A DNA stretch of 64,000 nt from Verrucomicrobiia bacterium (GTDB lineage Bacteria > Verrucomicrobiota > Verrucomicrobiia > Limisphaerales > JADLHS01), in the NCBI GenBank assembly GCA_011525685.1, contig WYBW01000032.1, forward strand, positions 1-64,000, written 5' to 3'. The position numbers and the translations under genes were made by a program. Shown here one piece after another: positions 24,071 through 33,922 of the stretch. The notes beneath the pieces were generated by a model. The model searched no databases. It was not told the origin of the DNA and saw only the letters and a program-made list of their open reading frames with translations. The first letter of the stretch is position 1. The number at the start of each line of letters is the position of its first letter.

Positions 24071-24397
24071 TCAACGGCGATAGCCGTAGCCGACGCGGTA
24101 ATGGCTGGGATGCTTGGAGGGGCTTTTCCCATGCCCGTAATACTTGTGCGAATATCCGTGCCGATACCGGGGCGGCGGCGGAGGCGCGCAAGGCACCACC
24201 ACGCGCGCCGGCGGGCAAACCGCCGGGGCCACCACCACGGGCGGCGCATAGACCGGTGGCGCATACACCGGCACCGGATGGCGAATCACAACTGGTTGAG
24301 GAAACGGAACGCCGAAACTGACGCTCACGCTCACTCCCGCCTGGGAGACGGTCGCCGCTCCCACGATTATCGCTCCGACCATGAGTAGTTTTTTCAT
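24071..24397 (-). CDS. Small secreted Pro/Val- and His/Tyr/Gly-rich protein
   Basis: The 108-residue protein has a clear signal peptide (MKKLLMVGAIIVGAATVSQA). The mature part is low-complexity: VYAPPVYAPPVVV-type proline/valine repeats, then a basic His/Tyr/Gly-rich tail (YRHGYSHKYYGHGKSP). Proteins of this make-up are common as short envelope proteins in Verrucomicrobiota and other Gram-negatives; function is unknown. The ATG at 24397 begins the signal peptide; upstream frame is non-homologous. Confidence 0.72.
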   Translation of the reverse strand: MKKLLMVGAIIVGAATVSQAGVSVSVSFGVPFPQPVVIRHPVPVYAPPVYAPPVVVAPAVCPPARVVVPCAPPPPPRYRHGYSHKYYGHGKSPSKHPSHYRVGYGYRR

Positions 24398-24582
24398 ACG
24401 TGCATGAGACGAAGGCGGCCCGCTACTCTTCGGAATTCCAAAATCTTTTTGCACTTTTTGTTTTGAATAACCCGCACGCGGCAACGTCCATGCGCGGCCG
24501 CCCGGCGGCCGAAGTCAGGATTGAAGAAGGTTGCGGCGACGGCAAAGGAGTCACCGTCATGGACACCGATCGCGATTGTCGT

Positions 24583-27120
24583 TCACGGTTTGGCCTCACC
24601 CAAAAGCCGGCGCGCCTCGGCCACCGACAATTTCTTGACCGGCAGCTCGAAGCCCAGCGTGTCGCCATTCGGGGTGAAGCCACCGCCATCCACGTCCACG
24701 AAAATCGGATTGTGGTAGGCGCACGGTTTGATCCGGGCCTGCGTGCTGGTGCCGAATCCGATGGAAAGATCGTGCTGCTCGCCGATGGCGACCACGATCA
24801 AGTGGGCATCCTCGCTCAGGTCCACGGACAGCGTGCGGTCGAATTTCATCACGCCGTTGCCGAACCACGCGGGATGCGACTCGCGCGTGAAGTTGAGATC
24901 CTTTCGCTGACGCCCATTCACCAGGATTTGCACCCGGTCAATGTCAATCCAGTCGGTGCATTGCACTTTCACCTTCAATATGACGCCGCCCGGCGATCGC
25001 GTGGTGCCGCCTGGCAGCGTGCCGTCCCCGGTTTGCACCTGCAGAAATGGGCCGCTGGTCAGATAGGAGCGGCCCGCCTTGGCGTGTCGGCTGTTCTCGC
25101 GCCAGTCAATTTCCACTGGCCGGTCGGACCTGCTTGGCAGATACATCCGCCAACTGCCCACGCCGTTGCCATAAACCGAATGGGCGTCGTTCACCGCCAT
25201 GGCCGCGTAGCGATGGCCGCGGTTGAGCATTTGCAGCCAGATGAACTCGCGGATGTAGAACACACTCTCCCGCCCGGCGCTGTCCTGCGTGATGCGAAAC
25301 GGCCGGCCCGCCAGAATCTCCCCGTCGCGATAGTTCTGCGTCTCGATGCCGTCAATGAGTTGCGCCAGGCCCAGGAAACCGCCGTCCACCTGCCCGTCTC
25401 CGTTGCGATCAATGAAGTTATGCACCATGTCCGGGTGGTTGATTTGAATCCAGCGGTCCGGCTCGGCACCCTGCCAGTCACGGAGGGTGATGGCGCTGAT
25501 GCGCGGATCGGGATTCCACACCGGCGCGCCGTTGTCTTGCGTGAACAGCTCGGGGAGGAACGGGAACGAGTTCAAGTGCGGCCCGCTCCCGGTCAACTCA
25601 ATGCCCGGCACGGTCTGCATCTCTTCCGACAACCCCAGTTTCTCGATGTGTGGCCGCCAGTCGTACAGCCGGTTGTGCTCGGTGGTGGGCGCAAACTCGA
25701 TGTGCTCGGCGGCCAGATTGATGATGCGATCGTCCGTACCGCAGGTGTTGTCGCCGCTCGGCGTGGAGTGGTTGTGATAATCGGCGCTGACCCAACCCGT
25801 GGTGTCCACGAGACGTTTCAGCGTGCCGGCAAAAGAAATTGTTTCCTCGGGTTTCAGCTCGATCGTGCGCCGAAGGTGGCTGTATTCGATGCCGCGGGTA
25901 ACGGTGACTTCGTATTGGCCGGGCGGCAGCGCCACGCGGAACTGCCCTTTCTCGGAATGATACTGATCCACGCAACCATGCGCGCGGTTGTGCGGTCCAA
26001 GATTGGGCGAAGGCGTCCCTTCGACGCCGCGAAACTGGACCTTGCAGGGAATCGTCTTGCCGGTGTCATCGCGAATGTCGAAGTTCACCGCCGCCGCCAG
26101 GGCCATCGTTGCCTCAATGGATACGTCCTCCCCGGCCTTGACCGTTAAGGAATTCCTGACCGCGGCGCGGCCGAGGTCCGAGAAGCTCAGTTCGTATTCG
26201 CCGGGAGGCAGTTGAAAGGAGTAATGCCCTTGAGCATCGGGATAGGCGGCGGGATTCGTGCGGCTTGGGGAGGCGAGCGACTGGACCGCGATCTCCGCGG
26301 TGGCAATCGGCTCACCGTTGCGGTCCAGCACCCGGCCGGACACCCTTCCCACCGGCCCACGCAATGCAGCCACAAATCCGATGGCTTCCGCCGGCGAGTG
26401 ACCCACCGCGAGGAATCGCGTGAAGGACAAAGTCTGGCCGGGTTTCAGTTCCAGTGACCTTGCCTGCGAACTTTCCCGCACTTCACCCACCAATCCGTAG
26501 GCGTAACCGGCCTTGTCACCCGGGTTGACGGCGTCGGCCCAGACAATGCCGTGGGCGCTGCCGGTGCGCAGGAACGTCGTCCAGCGATCCTCCGGACTTA
26601 CCGATTGCGAGCTGACGCCCTCATTTCTAAACGTGGTGGTTATTTCGATGCCCTGCCAGTCATCCCGCAGCCGATATTCGTGTCGCTTGAAGACGCCCTT
26701 GTTGTTGGGCGCGGTCAGGACGGTCTCGATTACCGCTTCACCGTCCGAGCCGTCCTTGGCGACGCGCACCCACGAAACGAACCCGCGCTGACCGGCGGGC
26801 GCAAAGACGGTGATTTGATCATTGTTCGCGCCGCGCAGGGTGAGGTCATAGAGACAGCCCGGCGTGATGCCATCCAGCCCGTAGAAGGTGCTCATGTTGG
26901 CCCGGCGCAACGGCAGGTTACCCGAAATCACGGCCTCGACCTTGTTGTTGCGCAGGACGAAATCACCGATGATGCCATCGGCCTCCTTGCCACGCGGCAA
27001 TTGGTCCTTCTGCTCTCGCCCGACCTCGAACGCCTCCGGCGCAGTCAGGGCGGTGGTGGACAGTAGTGCCAGACAGGCAAAGGTGCGGACGACGATGTGT
27101 ACCGGGTTCGGGTTTAACAT
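24583..27120 (-). CDS. CehA/McbA-family metallohydrolase, secreted
   Basis: This 845-residue protein has a signal peptide, then a beta-rich N-terminal half, two carboxypeptidase-regulatory-like Ig domains (GRVSGRVLDRNGEPIATAEIAV from about 258, and VNFDIRDDTGKTIPCKV from about 349), and a PHP-like metal-dependent hydrolase domain from about 455. The last shows VSADYHNHSTPSGDN with the H-x-H site and IEFAPTTEHNRLYDW with a further His, the layout of CehA/McbA hydrolases (named from a carbamate/carbaryl hydrolase). The true substrate is unknown; the secreted multi-domain form suggests extracellular phosphoester or carbamate-like substrates. Confidence 0.78.
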   Translation of the reverse strand: MLNPNPVHIVVRTFACLALLSTTALTAPEAFEVGREQKDQLPRGKEADGIIGDFVLRNNKVEAVISGNLPLRRANMSTFYGLDGITPGCLYDLTLRGANNDQITVFAPAGQRGFVSWVRVAKDGSDGEAVIETVLTAPNNKGVFKRHEYRLRDDWQGIEITTTFRNEGVSSQSVSPEDRWTTFLRTGSAHGIVWADAVNPGDKAGYAYGLVGEVRESSQARSLELKPGQTLSFTRFLAVGHSPAEAIGFVAALRGPVGRVSGRVLDRNGEPIATAEIAVQSLASPSRTNPAAYPDAQGHYSFQLPPGEYELSFSDLGRAAVRNSLTVKAGEDVSIEATMALAAAVNFDIRDDTGKTIPCKVQFRGVEGTPSPNLGPHNRAHGCVDQYHSEKGQFRVALPPGQYEVTVTRGIEYSHLRRTIELKPEETISFAGTLKRLVDTTGWVSADYHNHSTPSGDNTCGTDDRIINLAAEHIEFAPTTEHNRLYDWRPHIEKLGLSEEMQTVPGIELTGSGPHLNSFPFLPELFTQDNGAPVWNPDPRISAITLRDWQGAEPDRWIQINHPDMVHNFIDRNGDGQVDGGFLGLAQLIDGIETQNYRDGEILAGRPFRITQDSAGRESVFYIREFIWLQMLNRGHRYAAMAVNDAHSVYGNGVGSWRMYLPSRSDRPVEIDWRENSRHAKAGRSYLTSGPFLQVQTGDGTLPGGTTRSPGGVILKVKVQCTDWIDIDRVQILVNGRQRKDLNFTRESHPAWFGNGVMKFDRTLSVDLSEDAHLIVVAIGEQHDLSIGFGTSTQARIKPCAYHNPIFVDVDGGGFTPNGDTLGFELPVKKLSVAEARRLLGEAKP

Positions 27121-27223
27121 GCCCCGAGGCTACGTGATTTCGCGAAGCCGGGGCAAGCTGCGGAGCGGGTGACTTTTCAAACGGCAATCGGCGGCCCGGA
27201 CTCTGTCTCCATGGCCCTCCACG

Positions 27224-28474
27224 TCACTTGGAATCCAACTGAAGCCTCACGTCCATCTTCATGGACATCGTCTGCTTCTGAGCGCCCAGACTCATGGCCA
27301 TGTCCGCCTCCGACTTGGTGTCCATGCTGGCCCGGGACGGAAAGAGTTGCGCGAGATTGATCGTGGAGGTGCCCGTGCCTGACCCGGTCATTTTGACGAG
27401 GTCCATCTTCAGGTTCGGCATGGCCGGGTTTGTAATCTTCTGATTGGCCGCCTGCTGCGTTACGGTGCTCTTGATCGTCAGCGTGTCGCCTTCGACTGCG
27501 GCCAGTTGATAAGTCGCCGTTTGCGTGATCGTCATGCCCTGTGATTTGAGAGGCAACTTGACTTCCCAGCGCGCGCCCGGTCCCACGGGCTCGTCGGGAA
27601 ATCCGACGGCGAAGGTGGAGAACGCGTCGTTCATCTGTTGCATGGCCTGGCGTGTCTGCGGATCGGAGCCGACCGGCATTTTCAACTCGGCGTTCCGGCC
27701 CAGCCCGCGCGGGGAGATGGTGCCCGTGCCGGCCAGGCCCTCGAGGCTGTCAAAAGAGGCCTTGATGGCGTCCGCCATCTGCGGCAGGGCGTCCGCGTCC
27801 TCGGCCAGGCTGGCTTTGCCCAGGGTGGTTTCAAACGTGATGTCGCCATTGGCCGCCACCTCCTTGACCGCCACCGCCAGGTCAAGTTTGATGGCCGGCA
27901 TCTTCACGGACTGCGGCGGCATGCCGGCGAGTTCCATGTCCATCGCCAGTTTCATGGTCATGTTCAACGACTGCTGATCGCCGGGTTTGGCTTGGAGGCG
28001 CAACGGCCGGCGCGGTTCGGCCCCGGCCTCGAGCAACTTGACCTGCACTCCCGCGGGCAAAGCGGCGGAACTGCCGGCTCTTCCTTCCGCGGCCGCTGTT
28101 TCGGTTCCCTCCGCCACCGGCGGCGGTTTGGAAAGGGCCTCAATTCTGTCAGCCACATACTTGAGGCGGAAGGCAACGACCTTGGGATTCCAAACGGGAT
28201 GATTCTTCCGGAAGTTCTGCAGCAGCCGATGGGCTTCCTGGTACTTGGTCCTGGCCGCCGGGTCGTTGCCGTTGGTCTTCAACGTATCAGCCTGGTCTAT
28301 TACCGACATGATCTTGATGAACTGGAGGTCCGGATCCTCCAACGAGGCCTGGAGCGAAGGGGCCGTCAGCAACACCAGCGCCAGCAAACCGCCCAGCCAC
28401 CTCGGCAGGGCCGACGTGGGTTTGCGCCAAACATCTCCGATGCTCTGTGAGGGGCTGAAACCGATCTTGCTCAT
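27224..28474 (-). CDS. Secreted protein of unknown function (DUF6263-like)
   Basis: The 416-residue protein has a basic N-terminus and a hydrophobic signal segment (LPRWLGGLLALVLLTAPSLQA). Residues about 50-115 look TPR-like (DQADTLKTNGNDPAARTKYQEAHRLLQNF). The remainder is a beta-rich domain with alternating methionine/polar strands (QSLNMTMKLAMDMELAGMP, QKQTMSMKMDVRLQL), reminiscent of DUF6263-type periplasmic proteins. I do not know the function. The ATG at 28474 begins the signal peptide; the open frame extends to 28891 but is not protein-like. It lies 103 nt before the CehA-like gene on the same strand. Confidence 0.65.
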   Translation of the reverse strand: MSKIGFSPSQSIGDVWRKPTSALPRWLGGLLALVLLTAPSLQASLEDPDLQFIKIMSVIDQADTLKTNGNDPAARTKYQEAHRLLQNFRKNHPVWNPKVVAFRLKYVADRIEALSKPPPVAEGTETAAAEGRAGSSAALPAGVQVKLLEAGAEPRRPLRLQAKPGDQQSLNMTMKLAMDMELAGMPPQSVKMPAIKLDLAVAVKEVAANGDITFETTLGKASLAEDADALPQMADAIKASFDSLEGLAGTGTISPRGLGRNAELKMPVGSDPQTRQAMQQMNDAFSTFAVGFPDEPVGPGARWEVKLPLKSQGMTITQTATYQLAAVEGDTLTIKSTVTQQAANQKITNPAMPNLKMDLVKMTGSGTGTSTINLAQLFPSRASMDTKSEADMAMSLGAQKQTMSMKMDVRLQLDSK

Positions 28475-28841
28475 GCGCCGCAATCTAAAGCGGGGTCGCC
28501 ATGCGTCAACTGAAAAGGCGCTGCACAACGCCCGTCGGAGATGCCGGGGACAACGTGAGAAATCTCTGGCATGCCGCCGTGAAATCGCAAGAATTCCAGG
28601 CTCGGCACTTCTTGTCAGACGGGCGCTCATTGATTCTTTTTCCGATCGGTGAGAAGCATCGGTGTAATTCCTGGGCATCCCACCCGGCGCGGTGACCGCC
28701 GTCTTCGCGGAGGGGTCATACGACCGGCCGCACATCCTCCAGATGCTGAAACCAAAACCGCTCCACAGTGTTGCGCCATAAGGCAAACGCTTGCTCGCAC
28801 CACTCTGGCGGTGCCGGCGCGGACGGCGGGTGTCGCTGACG
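28475..28841. other. Gap after purD with a gene-fragment-like stretch
   Basis: The 367-nt gap has no complete gene. Directly after the purD stop the same frame stays open for 41 codons (down to 28716) and would encode PPEWCEQAFALWRNTVERFW and HLEDVRPVV, which looks more protein-like than chance but has no start codon. It may be the remnant of a lost gene or of a longer PurD tail. Nothing else is recognised. Confidence 0.35.
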
Positions 28842-30179
28842 CTACCGCAGCGCCTTGGCCGCAATGTCGCGCCGGAAATGCGCTCCCTCAAAATGAATTT
28901 TCTCCACGGCCGCGTAGGCAGCGGTCCGGGCAGATGGAAGATCCTTGCCCAGCGCGGTCACGCCGAGGACGCGGCCGCCGCTCGTGACGACTTGACCGTC
29001 CTTCAGTGCTGTCCCCGCGTGGAACACCTTCGTACCCGGCAACGCGTTCGCGGCATCGAGTCCGGCAATGACCTTTCCTTTGGGGTAACTGCCCGGATAA
29101 CCGCCGCTGGCCAGCACCACACACACGCTGGCCTTGGGATTCCATTTCAATTCGTGCCGATCCAGCGTGCCGTTCACGCTTGCCTCCAGTAATTCGACAA
29201 GATCGTTTTCCAGTCGCGTGAGATAAACCTGCGTTTCCGGGTCGCCGAAGCGCGCGTTGAACTCCAGAACCTTCGGACCGTCCTTCGTCAGCATGATGCC
29301 TGGATACAGGATGCCGCGATAATCAATGCCTTCCGCCTGACACCCGCGCATGAAGGGTTCAAGAATCTGCTGGGCGGCGTCGGCGAGCTGCGCATCCGAT
29401 AGAAACGGTGTGGGTGAATACGTGCCCATGCCGCCAGTGTTGAGGCCTCGGTCGCCGTCGAGCGCGCGCTTGTGGTCCTGCGACGTGGGGAAGAACTTCG
29501 CGGTCCGGCCATCGCACAGGGCGTGCAATGAAACCTCGATGCCCTCCAGAAATTCCTGGATCACCACCCGCGCACCCGCGGCGCCGAAGGCCTTGCCGAC
29601 CATGATTTCGTCCACTGCCTTCTCAGCCTCGGCTTGGGTTCCGCAAATCAAAACCCCTTTGCCCAGTGCCAGACCGTCGGCCTTCACGACGCACTTGCCG
29701 AGTGATGCGGCGAACTTCTTCGCGGCAACCACGTCATCGAAAATCCCGGCGGCGGCGGTCGGGATGCCGTATTTCTCCATGAACCGTTGCGAGAAGACCT
29801 TGGAGGATTCAAACTGAGCCGCCTTCTGGTTTGGCCCCCAAATCCGCAACCCGTGCTTCTGAAACAAATCCACGATCCCAAGCGCAAGCGGATTGTCCGG
29901 CCCGACAACGGTGAGGTCAGGCTGCTTCTCCCGCGCAAAGGCAAGCAGGTTCGGCAAGTCTTCCGCAGCGAGATTGACACATTCCACCAGATGAGTGGGA
30001 CAGGCATCCTGCCTGTCCGCGGGCGACCCATCAGACAGGCTGGACGCCTGTCCCACCAGCTCCTGCGCGATGCCGGCGTTACCCGGCGCGCACCACATCC
30101 GGGTGACGTGTGGTGACTGCGCCAGTTTCCAAACCAGCGCGTGTTCGCGGCCGCCGGAGCCGATGACCAGAAGTTTCAT
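28842..30179 (-). CDS. purD: Phosphoribosylamine-glycine ligase
   Basis: PurD joins glycine to 5-phosphoribosylamine with ATP, the second step of purine synthesis. The 445-residue product shows [30 protein letters not shown], the ATP-grasp segments [14 protein letters not shown] and [39 protein letters not shown], and the metal ligands in [16 protein letters not shown]. Residues 42-62 ([16 protein letters not shown]) are an insertion encoded by a decayed palindrome at 29995-30056, between the first two N-domain motifs. The downstream step enzyme purL is at 52014. Its start overlaps the end of the pseudopilin gene by 4 nt. Confidence 0.94.
   Translation of the reverse strand: MKLLVIGSGGREHALVWKLAQSPHVTRMWCAPGNAGIAQELVGQASSLSDGSPADRQDACPTHLVECVNLAAEDLPNLLAFAREKQPDLTVVGPDNPLALGIVDLFQKHGLRIWGPNQKAAQFESSKVFSQRFMEKYGIPTAAAGIFDDVVAAKKFAASLGKCVVKADGLALGKGVLICGTQAEAEKAVDEIMVGKAFGAAGARVVIQEFLEGIEVSLHALCDGRTAKFFPTSQDHKRALDGDRGLNTGGMGTYSPTPFLSDAQLADAAQQILEPFMRGCQAEGIDYRGILYPGIMLTKDGPKVLEFNARFGDPETQVYLTRLENDLVELLEASVNGTLDRHELKWNPKASVCVVLASGGYPGSYPKGKVIAGLDAANALPGTKVFHAGTALKDGQVVTSGGRVLGVTALGKDLPSARTAAYAAVEKIHFEGAHFRRDIAAKALR
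29995..30056. repeat. In-frame palindromic element inside purD (decayed)
   Basis: GTGGGACAGGCATCCTGCCT at 29995 and GGACGCCTGTCCCAC ending at 30056 are the arms of the same family as in the aminotransferase. The arms have diverged and the element is shorter (62 nt). It is read on the minus strand as [21 protein letters not shown]. Confidence 0.85.
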
Positions 30180-30934
30180 CGGTCAATGTTCCGGCGCACC
30201 CAGGCGGCGTGCAGGTCGAGGTAGAGCTGGTTGCGCCCGCGATTGTGCGCCGACCAACCGGCCGCCGGCGGAACGCTATCGCCGACGCTCCATTGGTCCT
30301 TGTAATCCGCCCACCACGGTTTCTCGAAGAAGGGGCTCATCATCCATTCCTCGTCGGCGAGGCTGGCCTTGCGCGCGAGGGCGACACTCTCGGGCGTCCG
30401 GCCGCGAAGATAACGGGCGGCCTCCGGATTCAGTTCGGCCAGTTTGTCGCTGATGTAATTGGCCCAGCCGCGTTCCGGCGCGTTCGTTCCGTTCTCCCGC
30501 CAGGGGCCAAGGAAATGGGATTGCCATTGATTGGAGAGGGCGACGGGCACCGGCGGACTGACCCAGATGCGCACGTTTGGCGCGTAAACGTGCAGCAACG
30601 GCATGAACGAGCCCATCGAGTTGTAGCGCTTGCCGGTGGAATCCACCGGCGGCGTGAGCTGCAGATCGGAGTCCGGCACGTGCGGCATCTTCCCCGAGTT
30701 GTCCTGAAGATACATGGCCGTGGCGAGACCAATCTGATGGAGGTTCGACAGACAGGAAGTGCGCTGGGCGTGTTGCTTGGCCCGGGCAAGGGCGGGTAGC
30801 AGCATCGCCGCGAGGACGCCAATGATGGCGATTACCACCAGCAATTCAATCAGGGTAAACGCCCGCCAACGGAAGATCAGAAAAGACGAACGGTCAGCCG
30901 TGAATGATGGATTGTTGACTGGCGGTTTGCTCAT
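30176..30934 (-). CDS. Type II secretion-like pseudopilin
   Basis: The 252-residue protein has the leader [32 protein letters not shown] with a prepilin-peptidase site before F and E at +5, then a hydrophobic helix ending [25 protein letters not shown]. The tail reads [15 protein letters not shown], a relative of the usual H-X9-DG motif. It is the second member of this class in the window after 17148. The ATG at 30934 gives the expected short leader. The gene ends 4 nt inside purD, an odd pairing that suggests chance rather than shared function. Confidence 0.83.
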   Translation of the reverse strand: MSKPPVNNPSFTADRSSFLIFRWRAFTLIELLVVIAIIGVLAAMLLPALARAKQHAQRTSCLSNLHQIGLATAMYLQDNSGKMPHVPDSDLQLTPPVDSTGKRYNSMGSFMPLLHVYAPNVRIWVSPPVPVALSNQWQSHFLGPWRENGTNAPERGWANYISDKLAELNPEAARYLRGRTPESVALARKASLADEEWMMSPFFEKPWWADYKDQWSVGDSVPPAAGWSAHNRGRNQLYLDLHAAWVRRNIDR

Positions 30935-31513
30935 CGCGACTTCAGATTCGGCGAGGAGCATTGCGACCAGCGGGGCCGCTGTCAAACCGCTTTGGCGGGA
31001 GGCGACTCCAATGATACCATCCTGACACAGACCCCGAACCCCGCCGGCCCGGGGCGAAGCGTTTATGCCGCTTCCGCAAGCTCAAGGCCCAATCTTTTCG
31101 CGCAAGTCCGCTCGCGCGTTGAAGCGACCTGAAGTTCGCGCTCCGGTTCATGGGGAGACTCCTTTCCCGTCGTCGGGCATGCATCCGATCCATGAACCGA
31201 ATCCCCTCACCCGGCGGAACGTCACCCTCTCCCACAGCGGTGGGGCGGGCGGGGGGGCGAGCGGTTCATGCAAAGTCTCCACGCGGCTGAAATCGCGCGT
31301 TGCGACCATGAACCGCTCCTTCCAACGCGAGAGCGTCTTGGACTGCTGCGGCCCTCTGCCGCTTTGGAGGGTGGACCGGCGGGCGAGAGCGGCAGAGGGC
31401 TGCCGCACTCCAAGACCTTGCGGAGTCCCGAGCGGTTCATGGATAGGAGAAAGTGTCCGCAGGCCCAGCGCGGGGTTTGCCGCTCCGTCCACGAATTGGT
31501 TCTGGCAACTGGT
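30935..31513. repeat. Repeat-filled gap with GGTTCATG words
   Basis: This 579-nt gap has no gene. The word GGTTCATG or its complement CATGAACC occurs five times (near 31146, 31192, 31265, 31308, 31435). An inner inverted repeat pairs GTCTTGGACTGCTGCGGCCC at 31335 with GGGCTGCCGCACTCCAAGAC ending at 31416. A CACCCTCTCCCAC block occurs near 31227. The segment looks like a composite of several repeat families bounded by GGTTCATG. Confidence 0.7.
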
Positions 31514-32485
31514 CTAATCCGGATAACCGTCCGGATGCGCTTTGTGCCATGCCCAGGCCGTGGTGACAATGTCTTCGAGTTTCGGATATTTCGGTGTCCA
31601 ACCCAGTTCGCGCCGCGCCTTTTCCGCGGCGGCCACCAGCCTGGGCGGATCACCGGGGCGGCGCGGTTGTTCGACGACGGGGACTCGCTTGCCGGAAACT
31701 TTTTCGCAAGCGGCGATGACTTCACGGACCGAGTAGCCGTCGCCGTTGCCGAGGTTGTAGAAGCCCTGCGTGCCGGGCGCGAGGCCCAGCATGTGCGCTT
31801 GCGCGAGGTCGGCAATGTGGATGTAGTCCCGGATGCAAGTGCCGTCGGGCGTCGGATAATCCGTGCCGAAAATCTCCGCGTGCGGTTTCTGGTCGAGCGC
31901 GACCTTCAGCACGTTCGGGATGAGGTGGGTCTCGATGCGGTGATGCTCGCCGTACTTCCCGCTCGCGCCGGCGGCGTTGAAATAGCGGAAGGCGACAAAC
32001 TCCAGCCCGTGAATCCGCTGGTACCAGGTCAGCATCTTCTCAAACATGAGCTTGGACTCTCCGTAAGGATTGATCGGGCGCTGCGGCAGGTCTTCCGTCA
32101 TCGGCACGCGATCCGGCGGGCCGTAGGTGGCGCAAGTGGAGCTGAACACAAATTTCTTCACGCCACATTCCACCGCGGCGTCGAGCAGGTTCAATCCGGA
32201 GGCGACGTTGTTGCGGAAATACTTGCCCGGATTGGCCATGGACTCGCCCACCAGCGCGTTGGCGGCGAAGTGCATCACGGCTTCCGCTTTGGACTTTTGC
32301 AGGACCTGCTTCACGCTGGCGGCGTCGCTGAGGCTGTTCTGCACAAACTTCGCCCGCGGGTCCACGGCGGAACGATGGCCCTCCGAGAGATTATCATAGA
32401 CGGTGACTTGGTGACCGGCATTGAGCAGTTCCTCGACGCAAATCGAGCCGATGTAACCCGCGCCGCCGGTGACAAAAACGTTCAT
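31514..32485 (-). CDS. galE: UDP-glucose 4-epimerase
   Basis: GalE interconverts UDP-glucose and UDP-galactose in the cytoplasm for sugar metabolism and cell-surface glycans. The 323-residue protein has MNVFVTGGAGYIGSICVEELL for NAD binding, VYDNLSEGHRSAV, catalytic SSTCATYG and NPYGESK (Tyr-x3-Lys), and RYFNAAGASGKYGEHH, HLIPNV, and CIRDYIHIADLAQAH, all typical of GalE. The ATG at 32485 fits the family start. It is monocistronic and divergent from the deoxyhypusine-synthase-like gene. Confidence 0.94.
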   Translation of the reverse strand: MNVFVTGGAGYIGSICVEELLNAGHQVTVYDNLSEGHRSAVDPRAKFVQNSLSDAASVKQVLQKSKAEAVMHFAANALVGESMANPGKYFRNNVASGLNLLDAAVECGVKKFVFSSTCATYGPPDRVPMTEDLPQRPINPYGESKLMFEKMLTWYQRIHGLEFVAFRYFNAAGASGKYGEHHRIETHLIPNVLKVALDQKPHAEIFGTDYPTPDGTCIRDYIHIADLAQAHMLGLAPGTQGFYNLGNGDGYSVREVIAACEKVSGKRVPVVEQPRRPGDPPRLVAAAEKARRELGWTPKYPKLEDIVTTAWAWHKAHPDGYPD

Positions 32486-32625
32486 GTGCCAGACAGTAAG
32501 TGGAAGCGACGACAGGCTCAACGCGGGAATTCTCCCGCTGGAAACCGCCGGGATTTCATCAATTAGGGATTGGCAAGCGGGCGCAGGTTCGTATCGTAGG
32601 CGGACAACTTTTTCAGAATTGAATT

Positions 32626-33837
32626 ATGGCCAGAACCGAACGCACCCACATCCGCAATCGCGAGGACCTTTCCGACATGCCCGAGTGGTTGAAACAGAAA
32701 CGTTGTCCCCACAAAAAGAAGTACATGGCGGGCAAGCGCATTCAGCCGAAGAACCTGACCGGCCGGGAGAAGCTCACCTACATCGTGGACGAAGTGTTTC
32801 TGGCCTACAACTCCGCGCGCCTCAAGGAGGCCTGCCAGCTTTTCGCGGAGAAGATGCTCGCGCCGGATGTCACCATCGGCATGAGCGTCTCGGGCGCGCT
32901 CACGCCCGCCGGACTGGGGTGTTCGTCCATCATCCCGCTCATCAAGGCCGGGTTTGTGGACTGGATCGTCTCGACGGGCGCGAATCTTTATCACGATTTG
33001 CATTTCGCGCTGAACTACCCGGTCCACGCGGGCAGCTTCAAATTCGACGACACCGACCTGCGCGACAACGACCTGGTCCGCATCTACGACGTGGTAATTC
33101 CTTACTCCGATGGCTTGATGGCGACGGACGACTTGCTGCGGGAAATATTCATGCGACCGGAGTTTCAAAAGGAAATGGGTACGGCGGAACTGCACCATCT
33201 CATCGGGCGCTATGCCGCCGAATGGGAACGCAAGAACGGGCTGAAAGACGTCTCGGTGATGGCCGCCGCCTATCGTGCGGGCGTGCCCTGCTACACGTCC
33301 TCGCCCGGGGATTCCACCATCGGCATGAACGTGGCCGGCGTCGAGTTGCGCGGCAGCAAGCTCCGGATCAACCCCTCCATTGATGTGAACGAAACCACGG
33401 CGTTCGTGCTCGCGGCCAAGCGCGCGGGCGGTCGCAGCGGCGTGGTGCTGTGGGGCGGCGGAAGCCCGAAGAATTTCATGCTCCAGACCGAGCCGCAGAT
33501 CCAGGAAGTGCTGCGCATCAAGGAATTTGGACAGGACTTTTTCATCCAGGTCACCGATGCGCGGCCCGACACCGGCGGGCTTTCCGGCGCGACGCCCAGC
33601 GAGGCGGTCAGTTGGGGCAAGGTGGATCCCACCAAGCTGCCCGATGCGGTCGTTTGCTACACGGACACGACCATCGCCATGCCGATTCTCACGCACTACG
33701 CGCTCGCCAAGCACAAGCCCCGCAAGCTCAAACGCCTCTACGACCAGCGCGAGAAGATGATCAAGGCCCTGACCCGCGAATACTTCACGCACAACCAGGT
33801 GAAGATGATTGATGGCAGTGATCCGGTCTTGCGCTGA
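32626..33837 (+). CDS. Deoxyhypusine synthase-like protein
   Basis: The 403-residue protein is a clear member of the deoxyhypusine synthase family, which in eukaryotes and archaea transfers a butylamine group from spermidine to eIF5A. Bacterial members are known to make homospermidine or act in polyamine metabolism. Visible motifs include [30 protein letters not shown], and [15 protein letters not shown], where K282 occupies the position of the reactive lysine in the human enzyme (in GVVKHH). [11 protein letters not shown] follows as expected. Since Bacteria lack eIF5A, a polyamine role is inferred. No polyamine gene is adjacent. Confidence 0.88.
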   Translation: MARTERTHIRNREDLSDMPEWLKQKRCPHKKKYMAGKRIQPKNLTGREKLTYIVDEVFLAYNSARLKEACQLFAEKMLAPDVTIGMSVSGALTPAGLGCSSIIPLIKAGFVDWIVSTGANLYHDLHFALNYPVHAGSFKFDDTDLRDNDLVRIYDVVIPYSDGLMATDDLLREIFMRPEFQKEMGTAELHHLIGRYAAEWERKNGLKDVSVMAAAYRAGVPCYTSSPGDSTIGMNVAGVELRGSKLRINPSIDVNETTAFVLAAKRAGGRSGVVLWGGGSPKNFMLQTEPQIQEVLRIKEFGQDFFIQVTDARPDTGGLSGATPSEAVSWGKVDPTKLPDAVVCYTDTTIAMPILTHYALAKHKPRKLKRLYDQREKMIKALTREYFTHNQVKMIDGSDPVLR

Positions 33838-33869
33838 GTCGGCTGGAGTCCGCCACGGCGAGCTGCATT

Positions 33870-33922
33870 GCTGGCGAGACTTGCCAGCGGCCAATTCCTC
33901 AACCGCCCTCCCGGCGGGCGGT
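33870..33922. terminator. Two small hairpins between convergent genes
   Basis: GCTGGC/GCCAGC (33870-33888) and ACCGCCC/GGGCGGT (33902-33922) lie in the 84-nt gap between the deoxyhypusine-synthase-like gene and the leftward GT81 gene. They are in the right place for a bidirectional terminator, but neither has a T-run. Confidence 0.3.
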
